From NCBI RefSeq assembly GCF_029623395.1, contig NZ_JAPYKK010000016.1, positions 1-64,000 on the forward strand: a stretch of 64,000 bases of DNA. Direction: 5' to 3'. This stretch comes from Sphingomonas echinoides. GTDB lineage: Bacteria > Pseudomonadota > Alphaproteobacteria > Sphingomonadales > Sphingomonadaceae. The number at the start of each line of letters is the position of its first letter. Positions within the stretch are counted from its first letter, which is position 1. A program made the translations under genes and the position numbers. Positions 46,455 to 55,024 of the stretch are shown piece after piece. The notes under the pieces were generated by a model. It did not search any database and had not been told where the DNA came from. It worked only from the letters and a program-made list of their open reading frames with translations.

Positions 46455-47528
46455 TTGCCCATCAACGCCCATATTACCGCGATCGGCACTGCCGTTCCGG
46501 ATCACGACATCCATGCGGCTTTCATCGCTTGGGCCCGCGCGCGCTTGCCCGATCCGCGCAGCGCGCGCGTGTTCGATCGCATGGCCTCGCGCGCCGCGAT
46601 CCAGCATCGCTGGTCGATCCTGCCGATCGGCGCGGATGGCGGATCGCCGGTCGATGCCGGCGGGTTTTACGCCCGCGACGTGCTGCCGGGGACCGCAGAG
46701 CGGATGAAACTCTATGCCGAGGCGGCGCCTGCGCTCGCACTGACCGCGATCGCGGCGCTTGGCGAAAAGGTCGCGCTGGACGGGATCACGCATCTGGTCG
46801 TCGCGAGCTGCACCGGGTTCGTGGCCCCGGGGATCGACCAGATCATCGCCGCCCGCCTCGGGCTCGCGCCGAGCGTCGAACGGCTGCTGGTCGGGTTCAT
46901 GGGCTGTTACGCAGCGGTCGCGGCGTTGCGCAGCGCCCGCCATATCGTCCGGTCGGAACCGACCGCGCGGGTGCTGGTGGTGTGCGTCGAACTGTCGACG
47001 CTGCACTTGCAGGATAGCCCGGCGCTCGAACCCCTGCTTGCGATGCTCCAGTTCGGGGACGGGGCGGCGGCGGCGCTGGTCTCTGCGGAACCCACCGGTT
47101 TCGCCTTGGGAGCGCCCTTCGCCACCACACTCCCCGATTCCACCGAGCTGATCCGCTGGGACATTACCGACCAGGGGTTTGCAATGCATCTGTCGGGCGA
47201 GGTGCCCGGCCGGATCGCCGCCGGACTCGCCGATCCGGTGTTCGCTGCGGCGGCGACCGGGGGGCAGGACCCGCAGGGGATCGACGGCTGGGCGGTCCAT
47301 GCCGGTGGACGATCGATCCTCGATGCGGTGGAGACTGCGCTGTCGCTTCGGCACGATGCGCTGGCAACGTCGCGCGGCGTGTTGGCGGACGTCGGTAACA
47401 TGTCGTCGGCGACGCTGATGTTCGTCCTCGCCCGGTTGCTCGACGGGCCGAAGATCGACAATGGCGTCGCGCTCGCGTTCGGCCCGGGGCTTGCCGCGGA
47501 GGGCTTCGCCTTCCGGAGCGCGGAATGA
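46455..47528 (+). CDS. Type III polyketide synthase (chalcone synthase-like)
   Basis: 357 aa from a TTG at 46455. The catalytic triad is visible: Cys151 in FMGCYAAV, His282 in VHAGGRSIL and Asn315 in GNMSSAT. It iteratively extends an acyl-CoA starter with malonyl-CoA, giving alkylpyrones or alkylresorcinols. It is coupled by a 4-bp overlap to a methyltransferase, which in turn overlaps a flavoprotein gene. The set parallels Streptomyces srsABC (PKS, methyltransferase, flavin hydroxylase) that makes methylated phenolic lipids. Starter unit and ring type cannot be predicted by eye. Confidence 0.92.
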   Translation: MPINAHITAIGTAVPDHDIHAAFIAWARARLPDPRSARVFDRMASRAAIQHRWSILPIGADGGSPVDAGGFYARDVLPGTAERMKLYAEAAPALALTAIAALGEKVALDGITHLVVASCTGFVAPGIDQIIAARLGLAPSVERLLVGFMGCYAAVAALRSARHIVRSEPTARVLVVCVELSTLHLQDSPALEPLLAMLQFGDGAAAALVSAEPTGFALGAPFATTLPDSTELIRWDITDQGFAMHLSGEVPGRIAAGLADPVFAAAATGGQDPQGIDGWAVHAGGRSILDAVETALSLRHDALATSRGVLADVGNMSSATLMFVLARLLDGPKIDNGVALAFGPGLAAEGFAFRSAE

Positions 47529-48211
47529 ACCTGCAACAGCGCACCATCGCCGAAGAGTTGATGGACGCGGACGATCTGTCCGCCGAGACCTATGCGGCGG
47601 TGGTCGGGGATCTGGCGAAGGTCAACGGCGTCACCATGGCGCCGCGACCGACCCTCGATTTCCTGCGCCGCGCGACCAAGGGCATGGCTCGGTTCCGGCT
47701 GCTCGACGTCGGGTTCGGGGATGGCGACATGCTCCGCCGCATTGCACGCTGGGCCAAGCAACGCGGTCTGGAGGCGGATCTCGTCGGGGTCGACCTCAAC
47801 CCGCGCAGCGCACTCGCCGCCACCGCGCATACCCAAGCCGACCTGCCGATCCGCTATGTCACCGGGGATTACGCCGATCACGCCGGGGAAGGGTGGGACT
47901 TCGTCGTCAGCAGCCTCGTCGCGCATCACATGACGCACGACCAGCTCGTCGCCTTTCTCCGCTTCATGGACCGCGAAAGCGCGCGCGGCTGGCTGGTCAA
48001 CGACCTCCACCGTCACCTGGTCGCGCACCGGGGGTTTCCGATCCTCGCGGCGCTTGCGCGGTGGCATCCGATCGTGCGGCATGACGGCACGCTCTCGGTC
48101 GCGCGCTCCTATCGGCCCGACGAATGGCCCCCCATCCTGGCGGAGGCGGGCGTTCAAGCGCGCGTCTACCGCGCTTTCCCGTACCGGTTATGCGTCGAAC
48201 ACCTGCGCTGA
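47525..48211 (+). CDS. Class I SAM-dependent methyltransferase of the type III PKS operon
   Basis: 228 aa. The SAM loop is LLDVGFGDGDMLRRI, the acidic motif II VGVDLNP, then YVTGDYAD and SSLVAHHMTHDQL. The N-terminus MNLQQRTIAEELMDADDLS is conserved in these operons (from memory). It probably methylates the phenolic or quinone product of the adjacent synthase. It differs from Streptomyces SrsB, which is an integral-membrane methyltransferase. Confidence 0.88.
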   Translation: MNLQQRTIAEELMDADDLSAETYAAVVGDLAKVNGVTMAPRPTLDFLRRATKGMARFRLLDVGFGDGDMLRRIARWAKQRGLEADLVGVDLNPRSALAATAHTQADLPIRYVTGDYADHAGEGWDFVVSSLVAHHMTHDQLVAFLRFMDRESARGWLVNDLHRHLVAHRGFPILAALARWHPIVRHDGTLSVARSYRPDEWPPILAEAGVQARVYRAFPYRLCVEHLR

Positions 48212-49320
48212 TCCTCGGCGGAGGCCCCGCGGGCGCAAGCGCCGCGATCGTGCTGGCTCGCGCCTGCGCGCCGCATCTGCTCGTCGAACGCAGCCGCGAG
48301 ACCGGCGACGCGATCTGCGGCGGCTTCCTCAGTTGGCGGACGCTCGAGTCGCTGGGGCGGCTCGGGATCGACCCCGCCGCGCTTGGCCCCGCGCGAATCC
48401 TGCGCACCCGCCTGTTCGCCGGGGACCGCACGGTCGAGGCACTGCTGCCACGCCCCGCGCATGGCGTGTCGCGCCGGTTGCTCGATACGGTACTGCTGCG
48501 GCAGGCGGTCGCGATGGGGGCAGCGGTCGAACGCGGAGTCACCGTGCGCACCGTCGGCGGCACCACCGCGATGCTCGACGACGGCACGGATCTCGTCGCC
48601 GACGCGCTGTTCCTCGCCAATGGTAAGCACGACGTGCGGGGTTCCGCGCGTCCGAGCGCAGCGCGCGGGGCGGATCCGGTACTCGGGCTGCGCGTCCGGC
48701 TCGCGTCCGCACCCGGGCTTACGCGCCTGATCGGCGATGCGATCGAATTGCACCTGTTCGATCGCGGCTATGTCGGCATCGTCCTGCAGGAAGACGGCAG
48801 CGCCAATGTCTGCATGGCGGTGCATCGCTCCAAGATGCTGGCCGCCGGATCCCCCGCCGCGCTGCTCGACGTGCTGGCGCGCGATCACCCCCCGCTGGGC
48901 GAACGGCTAGCGTTCCGGACGGGACGCGAACCGATCGATGCGATCGCCAACGTTCCCTATGGCTGGCGCGCGCAGCGGACGGATGACGGCGTATTCCGGC
49001 TCGGCGATCAGGCGGGCGTCATTCCGTCGCTCGCGGGCGAGGGGATGGGAATCGCGATCGCCAGTGGCATCCGTGCGGGCCGTTCCTATATCGAGGGCGG
49101 TGCGGCGGCGGCACCGCGCTTCCAGCGCGATTTCGCGGCGGCGACTGCCCGGCCGATCCGCCTGGCGGGACTGGTGCGCGACGTGGCGGAACGGCCGCGA
49201 CTAGGCGCGGCCCTGCTTCCGCTGGTCGGCCACGTACCGGGACTGATCGATATCATCGCACGTGCCACCAGGATCGGCCATTCGACCCTTGACCACGCAG
49301 CGTCTCAGCAGGAAAACTAA
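48190..49320 (+). CDS. FAD-dependent oxidoreductase of the type III PKS operon
   Basis: 376 aa from the ATG at 48190, overlapping the methyltransferase by 22 bp. The FAD dinucleotide fold is [18 protein letters not shown] and the second FAD motif is [24 protein letters not shown]. In between, [13 protein letters not shown] is like geranylgeranyl-reductase / UbiH-type flavoproteins. It is probably an aromatic hydroxylase or a reductase that turns the polyketide-derived phenol toward a hydroquinone or quinone (inference from srsC-type operons). Confidence 0.88.
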   Translation: MRRTPALILGGGPAGASAAIVLARACAPHLLVERSRETGDAICGGFLSWRTLESLGRLGIDPAALGPARILRTRLFAGDRTVEALLPRPAHGVSRRLLDTVLLRQAVAMGAAVERGVTVRTVGGTTAMLDDGTDLVADALFLANGKHDVRGSARPSAARGADPVLGLRVRLASAPGLTRLIGDAIELHLFDRGYVGIVLQEDGSANVCMAVHRSKMLAAGSPAALLDVLARDHPPLGERLAFRTGREPIDAIANVPYGWRAQRTDDGVFRLGDQAGVIPSLAGEGMGIAIASGIRAGRSYIEGGAAAAPRFQRDFAAATARPIRLAGLVRDVAERPRLGAALLPLVGHVPGLIDIIARATRIGHSTLDHAASQQEN

Positions 49321-49324
49321 GTCC

Positions 49325-49741
49325 ATGGAGCACATCACCCTGTCCGAAACCGAGTGGCGCAAGAAGCTCGGCCCCGAAGCGTATCACGTGCTGCGCGAAG
49401 CCGGGACCGAGCGGGCGTTTTCCGGACGGTACAATAACAACAAGGCGGACGGAATCTATCGCTGCGGCGGCTGCGCGCTGCCGCTGTTCGATTCGGCGGA
49501 CAAATATGATTCCGGCTCGGGCTGGCCGAGCTTCACCCAGCCGATCGATCCCGAGAACGTGACCAACCATACTGACGTCAGCCACGGCATGACCCGCACC
49601 GAAGCGCGGTGCGCGCGGTGCGACGGGCATCTCGGTCACGTCTTCCCCGACGGTCCGCCGCCGACCGGACTGCGCTATTGCATGAATTCGCTCAGCCTCG
49701 ATTTCCGCGCGCGTGGAAATGGCGACGAGGCGCGTGTCTGA
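49325..49741 (+). CDS. msrB: Peptide-methionine (R)-S-oxide reductase
   Basis: 138 aa from the ATG at 49325. Zinc knuckles CGGC and CARC, the SGSGWPSF box and the catalytic RYCMNSLSL are all present. Reduces methionine-R-sulfoxide in oxidised proteins; cytosolic. It starts 4 bp after the flavoprotein gene, so it may share its transcript, and ends at a terminator. Confidence 0.96.
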   Translation: MEHITLSETEWRKKLGPEAYHVLREAGTERAFSGRYNNNKADGIYRCGGCALPLFDSADKYDSGSGWPSFTQPIDPENVTNHTDVSHGMTRTEARCARCDGHLGHVFPDGPPPTGLRYCMNSLSLDFRARGNGDEARV

Positions 49742-49773
49742 GGGATGGGCCTGATCGACGGACCGAGGGCTCC

Positions 49774-49823
49774 CGTGGCATCGATTGCCACGGCATGGCT
49801 TGCCGGATGGTTCGGCAAGCCTT
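49774..49823 (+). terminator. Tandem terminator hairpins after msrB
   Basis: First hairpin CGTGGCA-TCGAT-TGCCACG at 49774-49792; second GGCTTGCC...GGCAAGCC at 49797-49821 followed by TTAACG. They separate msrB from the PBP gene. Confidence 0.7.
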
Positions 49824-49840
49824 AACGCTCTCCTCCGCGC

Positions 49841-52018
49841 ATGGCCCGCTCTTCCGCTTCTTCCCCCCGTTCTGCGCGTGCGCCCTTGTGGCGCCGACGG
49901 CTCGTGCTCGCGTTGCAGATCCTGACCGGGCTGGTGGTGGTTGCGTTCGCGGTGCTCGCGATCACCGTCTACATTTCCGAAAGCCAGCTCCCGAGCTATG
50001 ACGAGCTGAAGTCGTCGCCCAACGGTCAGATGATCCGCGTCCACGCCGCGGACGGCACCGTGATCGTCTCGCTCGGGCCGAGTTATGGCGACTGGCTGTC
50101 GTACGACAAGATCCCGGTGGTGATGCGCGAAGCGATGGTTTCGGTCGAGGATCGCCGGTTCCGCTCGCACTTCGGCGTCGATCCGATCGGTCTTGCCCGC
50201 TCGATCCGTTTTGCCTTCAACAACCGCGGGAACGGGCGTCGCCTGCAGGGCGCCTCGACAATCACGCAGCAGGTCGCGCGCACGATTTTCCTGTCGAACA
50301 AGTATACCTACGGGCGCAAGGCGCGTGAGGCGCTGCTCGCGCTCGCGCTCGAGCGCAAGTTCAGCAAGGACCAGATCCTCGAACTCTACCTCAACAAGGT
50401 CTATTTCGGCGGCGGCGCGTACGGCATCGATGCCGCGTCGCGGCGCTTCTTTGGTCACGGCGCGGAAACGCTGAGCCTGTCCGAAGCCGCGATCATCGCG
50501 GGCCTGGTCAAGGCGCCGTCCGCTTATTCCCCCACCGCTGATGCCGAGGCTGCGGTTGGCCGCGCCGGGGTGGTCATCGGTCTGATGCGCGAAACCGGCG
50601 CGATCACCGCCGAACAAGCGGCCGAGGCCAACCCCAAGGACGTCAAGCTCGCGCCCGAACCGCGGCAGAACAGCGTCCGCTACTTTACCGACTGGGCCTT
50701 GCCGCAGCTCGAAGTGCTGATCGACGAGACGCAGCGTCCGCTCGAAGTGTGGACCACGCTCGATCTCGGGATGCAACGCGCCGCCGACGCCGCGATCCGC
50801 GCCAATGCACCGCCGGGCGCGCAAGGCGCGCTGGTCGCGATCGACCGTGACGGTGCGGTCCGCGCGATGGTCGGCGGGACCGATTACGTATCCTCGATCT
50901 ACAATCGCGCGACCCAGGCGCAGCGCCAGCCCGGCTCCGCGTTCAAGCTGTTCGTCTATCTCGCGGCGCTCGAGGCGGGGCACAAGCCTGAGGATTCGAT
51001 CGTCGACGAGCCGATCACGATCGACGGGTGGAGCCCGCGCAACGACTCACGCCGCAACTCGGGCGCGGTCTCGCTGCGCACCGCGTTTGCCTATTCGCTC
51101 AACACGATCGCCGCGAAGCTCGGGCAGGAAGTCGGCTTCTCGACCGTCGCCGATATGGCGCGGCGGTTCGGGATCACGACCAAGGTCAACACGCATCCCT
51201 CGATGGTGCTCGGCACGTCGGACGTGCGGCTGATCGACATGACGCGCGCATTCGCCAGCGTCGGCAACAAGGGCGTCGCGGTGACGCCGTACGGGATCAC
51301 CAAGGTGACGACGTCGGGCGAGACGATTTACGCCCAGTCGATCGACACCAGCCACGTCCTGGTCGCCCCTTATGTCGCCGCGCAGATGACCGACCTGCTG
51401 CAGACCACGGTCAACACCGGCACCGGCCGCGCTGCGCAGATCGGGCGCCCGGTCGCGGGCAAGACCGGGACGACGACGTCGAGCAAGGACGGCTGGTTCC
51501 TCGGCTTCTCGAGCGGGCTGACGACGGGGGTGTGGATGGGCCGTGACGACGCCAAGCCGATTGCCGGCTTGCACGGCGGCACCGCTCCGGCTCGCGCGTT
51601 TGCCGCCTTCATGAAGGTCGCGGTCGCGAACCGCCCAGTCGAGCAGTTCGACACCAAGGTGACGCTGCCCGAATATCAGCTGGAGCCCGACCAGGAATCC
51701 TATTTCGGAGAAGCCGACAACGGCCTGTTCGTCGATGAAAACGGCACCCCGCTCGAACCCGGTGTCACCCCGGCACCGGTCGAGGGGCAGCAGGTCGACC
51801 AGGACGGCAACCCCATCGTGCGGCAGCCGCGCCCCGCCGAACGCCCGGACCAGGCGCCGGCGCAGGGAACGGACGGTTCGGAACGCCCTGCGGATGGCGA
51901 GAAACTCGATCAGGCGTGGCTCGATCATGTCCTGGGGCGCGACGCGCCACGCGCAACCCCGCCCCGGCCCCCGCGCGAGCGTCAGGCGCCCGTCGCGGAC
52001 CCTCGCCCGACCCAGTGA
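49841..52018 (+). CDS. Class A penicillin-binding protein (PBP1 family)
   Basis: 725 aa. A short cytosolic tail and one membrane anchor (about residues 20-47) precede the glycosyltransferase domain (VEDRRFRSHFGVD, GASTITQQVAR, LNKVYFGGGAYGIDAAS). The transpeptidase domain has SAFK (Ser366), SLN and KTGT. The last 120 residues are a Pro/Gln-rich acidic tail. Bifunctional peptidoglycan polymerase of the inner membrane. Its 3' end overlaps the convergent metallohydrolase gene by 37 bp. Confidence 0.95.
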   Translation: MARSSASSPRSARAPLWRRRLVLALQILTGLVVVAFAVLAITVYISESQLPSYDELKSSPNGQMIRVHAADGTVIVSLGPSYGDWLSYDKIPVVMREAMVSVEDRRFRSHFGVDPIGLARSIRFAFNNRGNGRRLQGASTITQQVARTIFLSNKYTYGRKAREALLALALERKFSKDQILELYLNKVYFGGGAYGIDAASRRFFGHGAETLSLSEAAIIAGLVKAPSAYSPTADAEAAVGRAGVVIGLMRETGAITAEQAAEANPKDVKLAPEPRQNSVRYFTDWALPQLEVLIDETQRPLEVWTTLDLGMQRAADAAIRANAPPGAQGALVAIDRDGAVRAMVGGTDYVSSIYNRATQAQRQPGSAFKLFVYLAALEAGHKPEDSIVDEPITIDGWSPRNDSRRNSGAVSLRTAFAYSLNTIAAKLGQEVGFSTVADMARRFGITTKVNTHPSMVLGTSDVRLIDMTRAFASVGNKGVAVTPYGITKVTTSGETIYAQSIDTSHVLVAPYVAAQMTDLLQTTVNTGTGRAAQIGRPVAGKTGTTTSSKDGWFLGFSSGLTTGVWMGRDDAKPIAGLHGGTAPARAFAAFMKVAVANRPVEQFDTKVTLPEYQLEPDQESYFGEADNGLFVDENGTPLEPGVTPAPVEGQQVDQDGNPIVRQPRPAERPDQAPAQGTDGSERPADGEKLDQAWLDHVLGRDAPRATPPRPPRERQAPVADPRPTQ

Positions 52019-52668
52019 AGCGCCGCGCCGTGTGCGCGCAGCCAAGCGTGCGACCGCGCCGGATCGCTTTCGTCCAGTAACGCGACCACGCGGTGGAACT
52101 GCGGTCCGTGGTTCATGTGCAACCGATGCGCGACTTCATGTGCGACGGTCGAGCGGCGCACGAAGACCGGCATCAGGATGAGCCGCCAGCTGTAGCGGAT
52201 CGTCCCGCTCGACGCGCAACTCCCCCAGCGCGACTTGGGATCGCCAACCGCGACCTTGAGGACCGTCACGCCCGCGCGCGCCGCGAATTCGGCGGTCTCC
52301 TCGCTCAGGACGCGCAACGCCTCGCGCTGCAACCAGAGCGCGATCCGCCGCGACAGACCATCGCGCGGACCACCACAGCGCAAGGTGTCGCCATCCCGCA
52401 CGATCCGACGCGACGCGGACTCGTCCCACACGATCGTCAGCGTGCCATCCTCGAATGGAAAGGCCATTCCCGGCTCGAACGGTACCGCACGCGGCAGGCG
52501 CGCGCGTTGCTCCGCGATCCAGTCCGCCTTGTCCGCCGCCCAGGCGAGCGCAGGCTTGAGCGCGGCACGCGGGGGCAAGACCAGCCGGACGCGCCCGGTC
52601 GCGCTATCGACCGAAAGCCGCGCGCGCCGCGCACGCGCGTTGCGGACGACCTCGAGCGGTTCGCTCAC
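51982..52668 (-). CDS. YgjP-like M48 metallopeptidase (DUF45)
   Basis: 228 aa from a GTG that overlaps the upstream stop (GTGA). VAHEVAHRLHMNHGPQFH is the HExxH zinc site with the downstream His, and GDPKSRWGSCASSGTIRYSWRLI is the DUF45 hallmark. Predicted cytosolic metal-dependent hydrolase; the physiological substrate is unknown. The C-terminal 12 codons lie opposite the PBP coding end. Confidence 0.9.
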   Translation of the reverse strand: MSEPLEVVRNARARRARLSVDSATGRVRLVLPPRAALKPALAWAADKADWIAEQRARLPRAVPFEPGMAFPFEDGTLTIVWDESASRRIVRDGDTLRCGGPRDGLSRRIALWLQREALRVLSEETAEFAARAGVTVLKVAVGDPKSRWGSCASSGTIRYSWRLILMPVFVRRSTVAHEVAHRLHMNHGPQFHRVVALLDESDPARSHAWLRAHGAALHWVGRGSATGA

Positions 52669-53096
52669 AACTCGCGGTCGACCAGATGATATTCGAGATC
52701 GCCCGCATCATCCTCGGACACGGTCCAGCCGCGCACCGATTGCCCCGCGCGATGCACCGCCTCACGGTCGCCGCAGACGAGGTAGTGCCACTCGTGCAGC
52801 GGCTCGTCCGCCGCGCGCAGGCGATAGGCGCAGGTCGACGGCAGCCAGTCGATCGTGCGGACATTGTCGCGGCTCAGCCGCACGCATTCGCTGACATAGG
52901 CGTGACGGTGCTTGTAGTTCGAACACAGCGCGGTCGCACGGTCGAGCAGCCGGCACGACACGTTGGTCGGCAGCAGCTCGCCCGTCTCCTCATCCTCGAG
53001 CTTGTGGACGCAGCATTTGCCGCACCCGTCGCACAACGCTTCCCACTGCCCGCGGTCGAGCGTGTCGATCGGCTCTTCCCAGAATTTGCTGCTCAC
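52665..53096 (-). CDS. YcgN/UPF0260 family cysteine-cluster protein
   Basis: 143 aa from a GTG at 53096, whose TGA is the SCO1 stop (GTGA coupling); a GTG at 53105 would add 3 residues. The CDGCGKCC cluster near residue 23, further Cys in NVSCRLLD, ALCSNY and STCAYRL, and HYLVCGD match UPF0260 / zinc- or iron-chelating PF03692 proteins. Role unknown. Middle gene of the SCO1-ycgN-M48 operon. Confidence 0.9.
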   Translation of the reverse strand: MSSKFWEEPIDTLDRGQWEALCDGCGKCCVHKLEDEETGELLPTNVSCRLLDRATALCSNYKHRHAYVSECVRLSRDNVRTIDWLPSTCAYRLRAADEPLHEWHYLVCGDREAVHRAGQSVRGWTVSEDDAGDLEYHLVDREL

Positions 53097-53701
53097 TTGA
53101 CCCACCGTTCGAGTTCGTCCGCAACCGCTTGCGGCGTCTGATCCTGCGGGAGCAGCGCCACCGGTTTGCCCGCCGGATCCATCAGAAACGCAAAACGCCC
53201 GTGCGCGACGAGATATCCGCCATCGGCATTGGGCTTCTCCGCCTCGACCGCGACACCATACGCCTTGGTCAGCGCCGCGATCGCGGCGGGGCTCCCGGTC
53301 AGCCCGACCATCCGTGGGTGAAACGCGGTGACGAACGCCTTGAGCACCGGGGGCGTGTCCCGCGCCGGGTCGACCGTGACGAAGACGGGGACGACCTTCG
53401 CGGCGCGCGTTGCGTCTTTCTGTTCGAACAGCCGCAACCCCGCGCCGATCGTCTGCATGTCGGTCGGGCAGACGTCGGGACAGAAGGTATAACCGAAATA
53501 CATGATGCGATACCGCCCGGCAAAATCACGGTCGGTGCGCGGCTTGCCGTCCTGGTCGGTCAGCGCGAACGGCGCGCCGATCCGCGCGCCTTCCAGCGGC
53601 GCGTGGGTTGTCGCGGCAGGGCCGGTCGAAACGGGGCTGCTACAGGCTATGGGAAGCGCGACAAGCACTAGGGCGGACAGCGCGCGGACGATCTGGTTCA
53701 T
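53093..53701 (-). CDS. SCO1/SenC family copper lipoprotein
   Basis: 202 aa from the ATG at 53701 (an ATG at 53716 is also in frame). Lipoprotein signal MNQIVRALSALVLVALPIAC. The thioredoxin-like core has the copper site CPDVCP with the distal VAHGRFA His, and FVTVDPARDTP. Periplasmic copper chaperone for the CuA centre of cytochrome c oxidase. First gene of a three-gene operon, divergent from the ankyrin gene (79-bp gap). Confidence 0.93.
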   Translation of the reverse strand: MNQIVRALSALVLVALPIACSSPVSTGPAATTHAPLEGARIGAPFALTDQDGKPRTDRDFAGRYRIMYFGYTFCPDVCPTDMQTIGAGLRLFEQKDATRAAKVVPVFVTVDPARDTPPVLKAFVTAFHPRMVGLTGSPAAIAALTKAYGVAVEAEKPNADGGYLVAHGRFAFLMDPAGKPVALLPQDQTPQAVADELERWVK

Positions 53702-53780
53702 GGCGTGTTCCGTCATGATCTGTTAGGTCGCGGCACGCAAGCATTGCACCGGTTTCGCCTTCTGTCAGGACATTTCTCCG

Positions 53781-54395
53781 ATGACTTTCCGCTTCCTCGT
53801 CAGCACGCTGACGCTTTCCATCGCTCCCATCGCGATCCTGGCGACGCCGGCCGTCGCGCAATTGGGTCAATCGGAAGGCTATAAGTTCTTGCAGGCGATC
53901 AAGGACGGGAAGGGCGACGAGGTCACCAAGTTCCTCGACAAGCCCGGCGCGACGGTGATCAACGCGCGCGACGTGACCAATGGCGATGGTGCCCTGCACA
54001 TCGTCGTGCGCCGGCAGGACTCGACCTATCTCAACTATCTGCTCGCGCGCGGGGCCGACCCCAACCTGAAGAACGATCGCGGCGAAACGCCGTTGCTGAT
54101 CGCCGCCGGGCTGGGATCGACCGACATGATCGAAACGCTCGCCAAGCGCGGCGCGAACGTCAATCAGGGGAATGCGAGCGGTGAGACCGCGCTGATCCGC
54201 GCGGTGCAGCGCCGCGATGCGACGATGGTGCGCAGCTTGCTCGACCTGGGGGCGGACCCCGACCAGAAGGACCTGCTGCAGGGTTCGTCCGCGCGCGACT
54301 ATGCGCATCAGGACAAGCGCACGCCCGCGATCGCCGCGTTGATCGACGCCGCCCCGAAGAAGGTCCGCAAGGTCGTTTCCGGCCCCAAGCTCTAA
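53781..54395 (+). CDS. Exported ankyrin-repeat protein
   Basis: 204 aa. Signal peptide MTFRFLVSTLTLSIAPIAILATPAVA is cleaved after AVA. At least four ankyrin units are readable (GDGALHIVVRRQDS, NDRGETPLLIAAGLGS, ASGETALIRAVQRRDA, and a weaker one). Periplasmic protein-protein scaffold of unknown partner. Monocistronic. Confidence 0.9.
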   Translation: MTFRFLVSTLTLSIAPIAILATPAVAQLGQSEGYKFLQAIKDGKGDEVTKFLDKPGATVINARDVTNGDGALHIVVRRQDSTYLNYLLARGADPNLKNDRGETPLLIAAGLGSTDMIETLAKRGANVNQGNASGETALIRAVQRRDATMVRSLLDLGADPDQKDLLQGSSARDYAHQDKRTPAIAALIDAAPKKVRKVVSGPKL

Positions 54396-54422
54396 CCTAG
54401 GGAGCGGGCGCCTCCGCGACCG

Positions 54423-54974
54423 TCACGTGCGGAACGCGAGGCCGTCCGCTTCGGGGTCGGTCAGCGCGATCATCCGCCGCGCGGCACGCCGGGCGAAGGC
54501 GAGCGTCACCCGCTTTCGGGTCGCGGCGGACAAGGGATCGGTATGCGCCTCGCGCTGGATCGCCGCATCGTAGCGATCCGCGATGATGATTCCGGTCCGT
54601 TCGGGCAGGAACCCTTCGCGCTCGAGCGGGCTGGCATCGAACCCGGCGGGGACGGCCCAATAATATCGGTCGCAGCACCCGAGATACTCGGTCCACTTGC
54701 TGTCGCCGAGCAGATCGGCGCGCGAAACCTTGATCTCGACGATGACGATCTGCCCGCGCGCATCGATCGCCATCAGGTCCGCGCGGCGATTGCCGTCGAG
54801 CGGCACCTCGGACAGCGCCACCAGATCGTGGCGGAGCAGCATCCGGATCGTGCCCCGCGCGACATCGGCGGCGCAGAGCGGCGATCCCGGCGTGTCCACG
54901 CAGGATTGCGGCGGGGTTTGCTGCGAAGTTTGCTGCGAAGTTTGCTCCGGGGCGTGCGGCACGTCGATCAACAT
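54423..54974 (-). CDS. mmcB: MmcB family DNA repair protein
   Basis: 183 aa from the ATG at 54974. An in-frame ATG at 54992 falls inside the LexA box and is therefore unlikely to be the start. The conserved PD-(D/E)XK-like core is RRADLMAIDARGQIVIVEIKVSRADLLGD, then KWTEYLGCCDRYYWAVPAGF. Caulobacter mmcB is LexA-controlled and needed for mitomycin C resistance. Residues 11-24 are a TSQQ direct repeat encoded by a short DNA repeat (54919-54945). Confidence 0.92.
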   Translation of the reverse strand: MLIDVPHAPEQTSQQTSQQTPPQSCVDTPGSPLCAADVARGTIRMLLRHDLVALSEVPLDGNRRADLMAIDARGQIVIVEIKVSRADLLGDSKWTEYLGCCDRYYWAVPAGFDASPLEREGFLPERTGIIIADRYDAAIQREAHTDPLSAATRKRVTLAFARRAARRMIALTDPEADGLAFRT

Positions 54975-54986
54975 GCCGCAACCGTA

Positions 54987-55001
54987 GAACATTTCACGAA
55001 C
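54987..55001 (-). promoter_or_regulatory. LexA box (GTTC-N7-GTTC) upstream of mmcB
   Basis: On the minus strand the sequence reads GTTC-GTGAAAT-GTTC, an exact match to the alphaproteobacterial SOS box. It ends 12 bp before the chosen mmcB ATG, so LexA would sit over the promoter/leader. Confidence 0.85.
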
Positions 55002-55024
55002 GCGTCAAACCCGACGCGATCCGT

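Noticed and set aside
54919..54945. CRISPR-like tandem repeat
   Set aside because: Only about two 12-bp units inside a coding region, with no spacers or cas genes.
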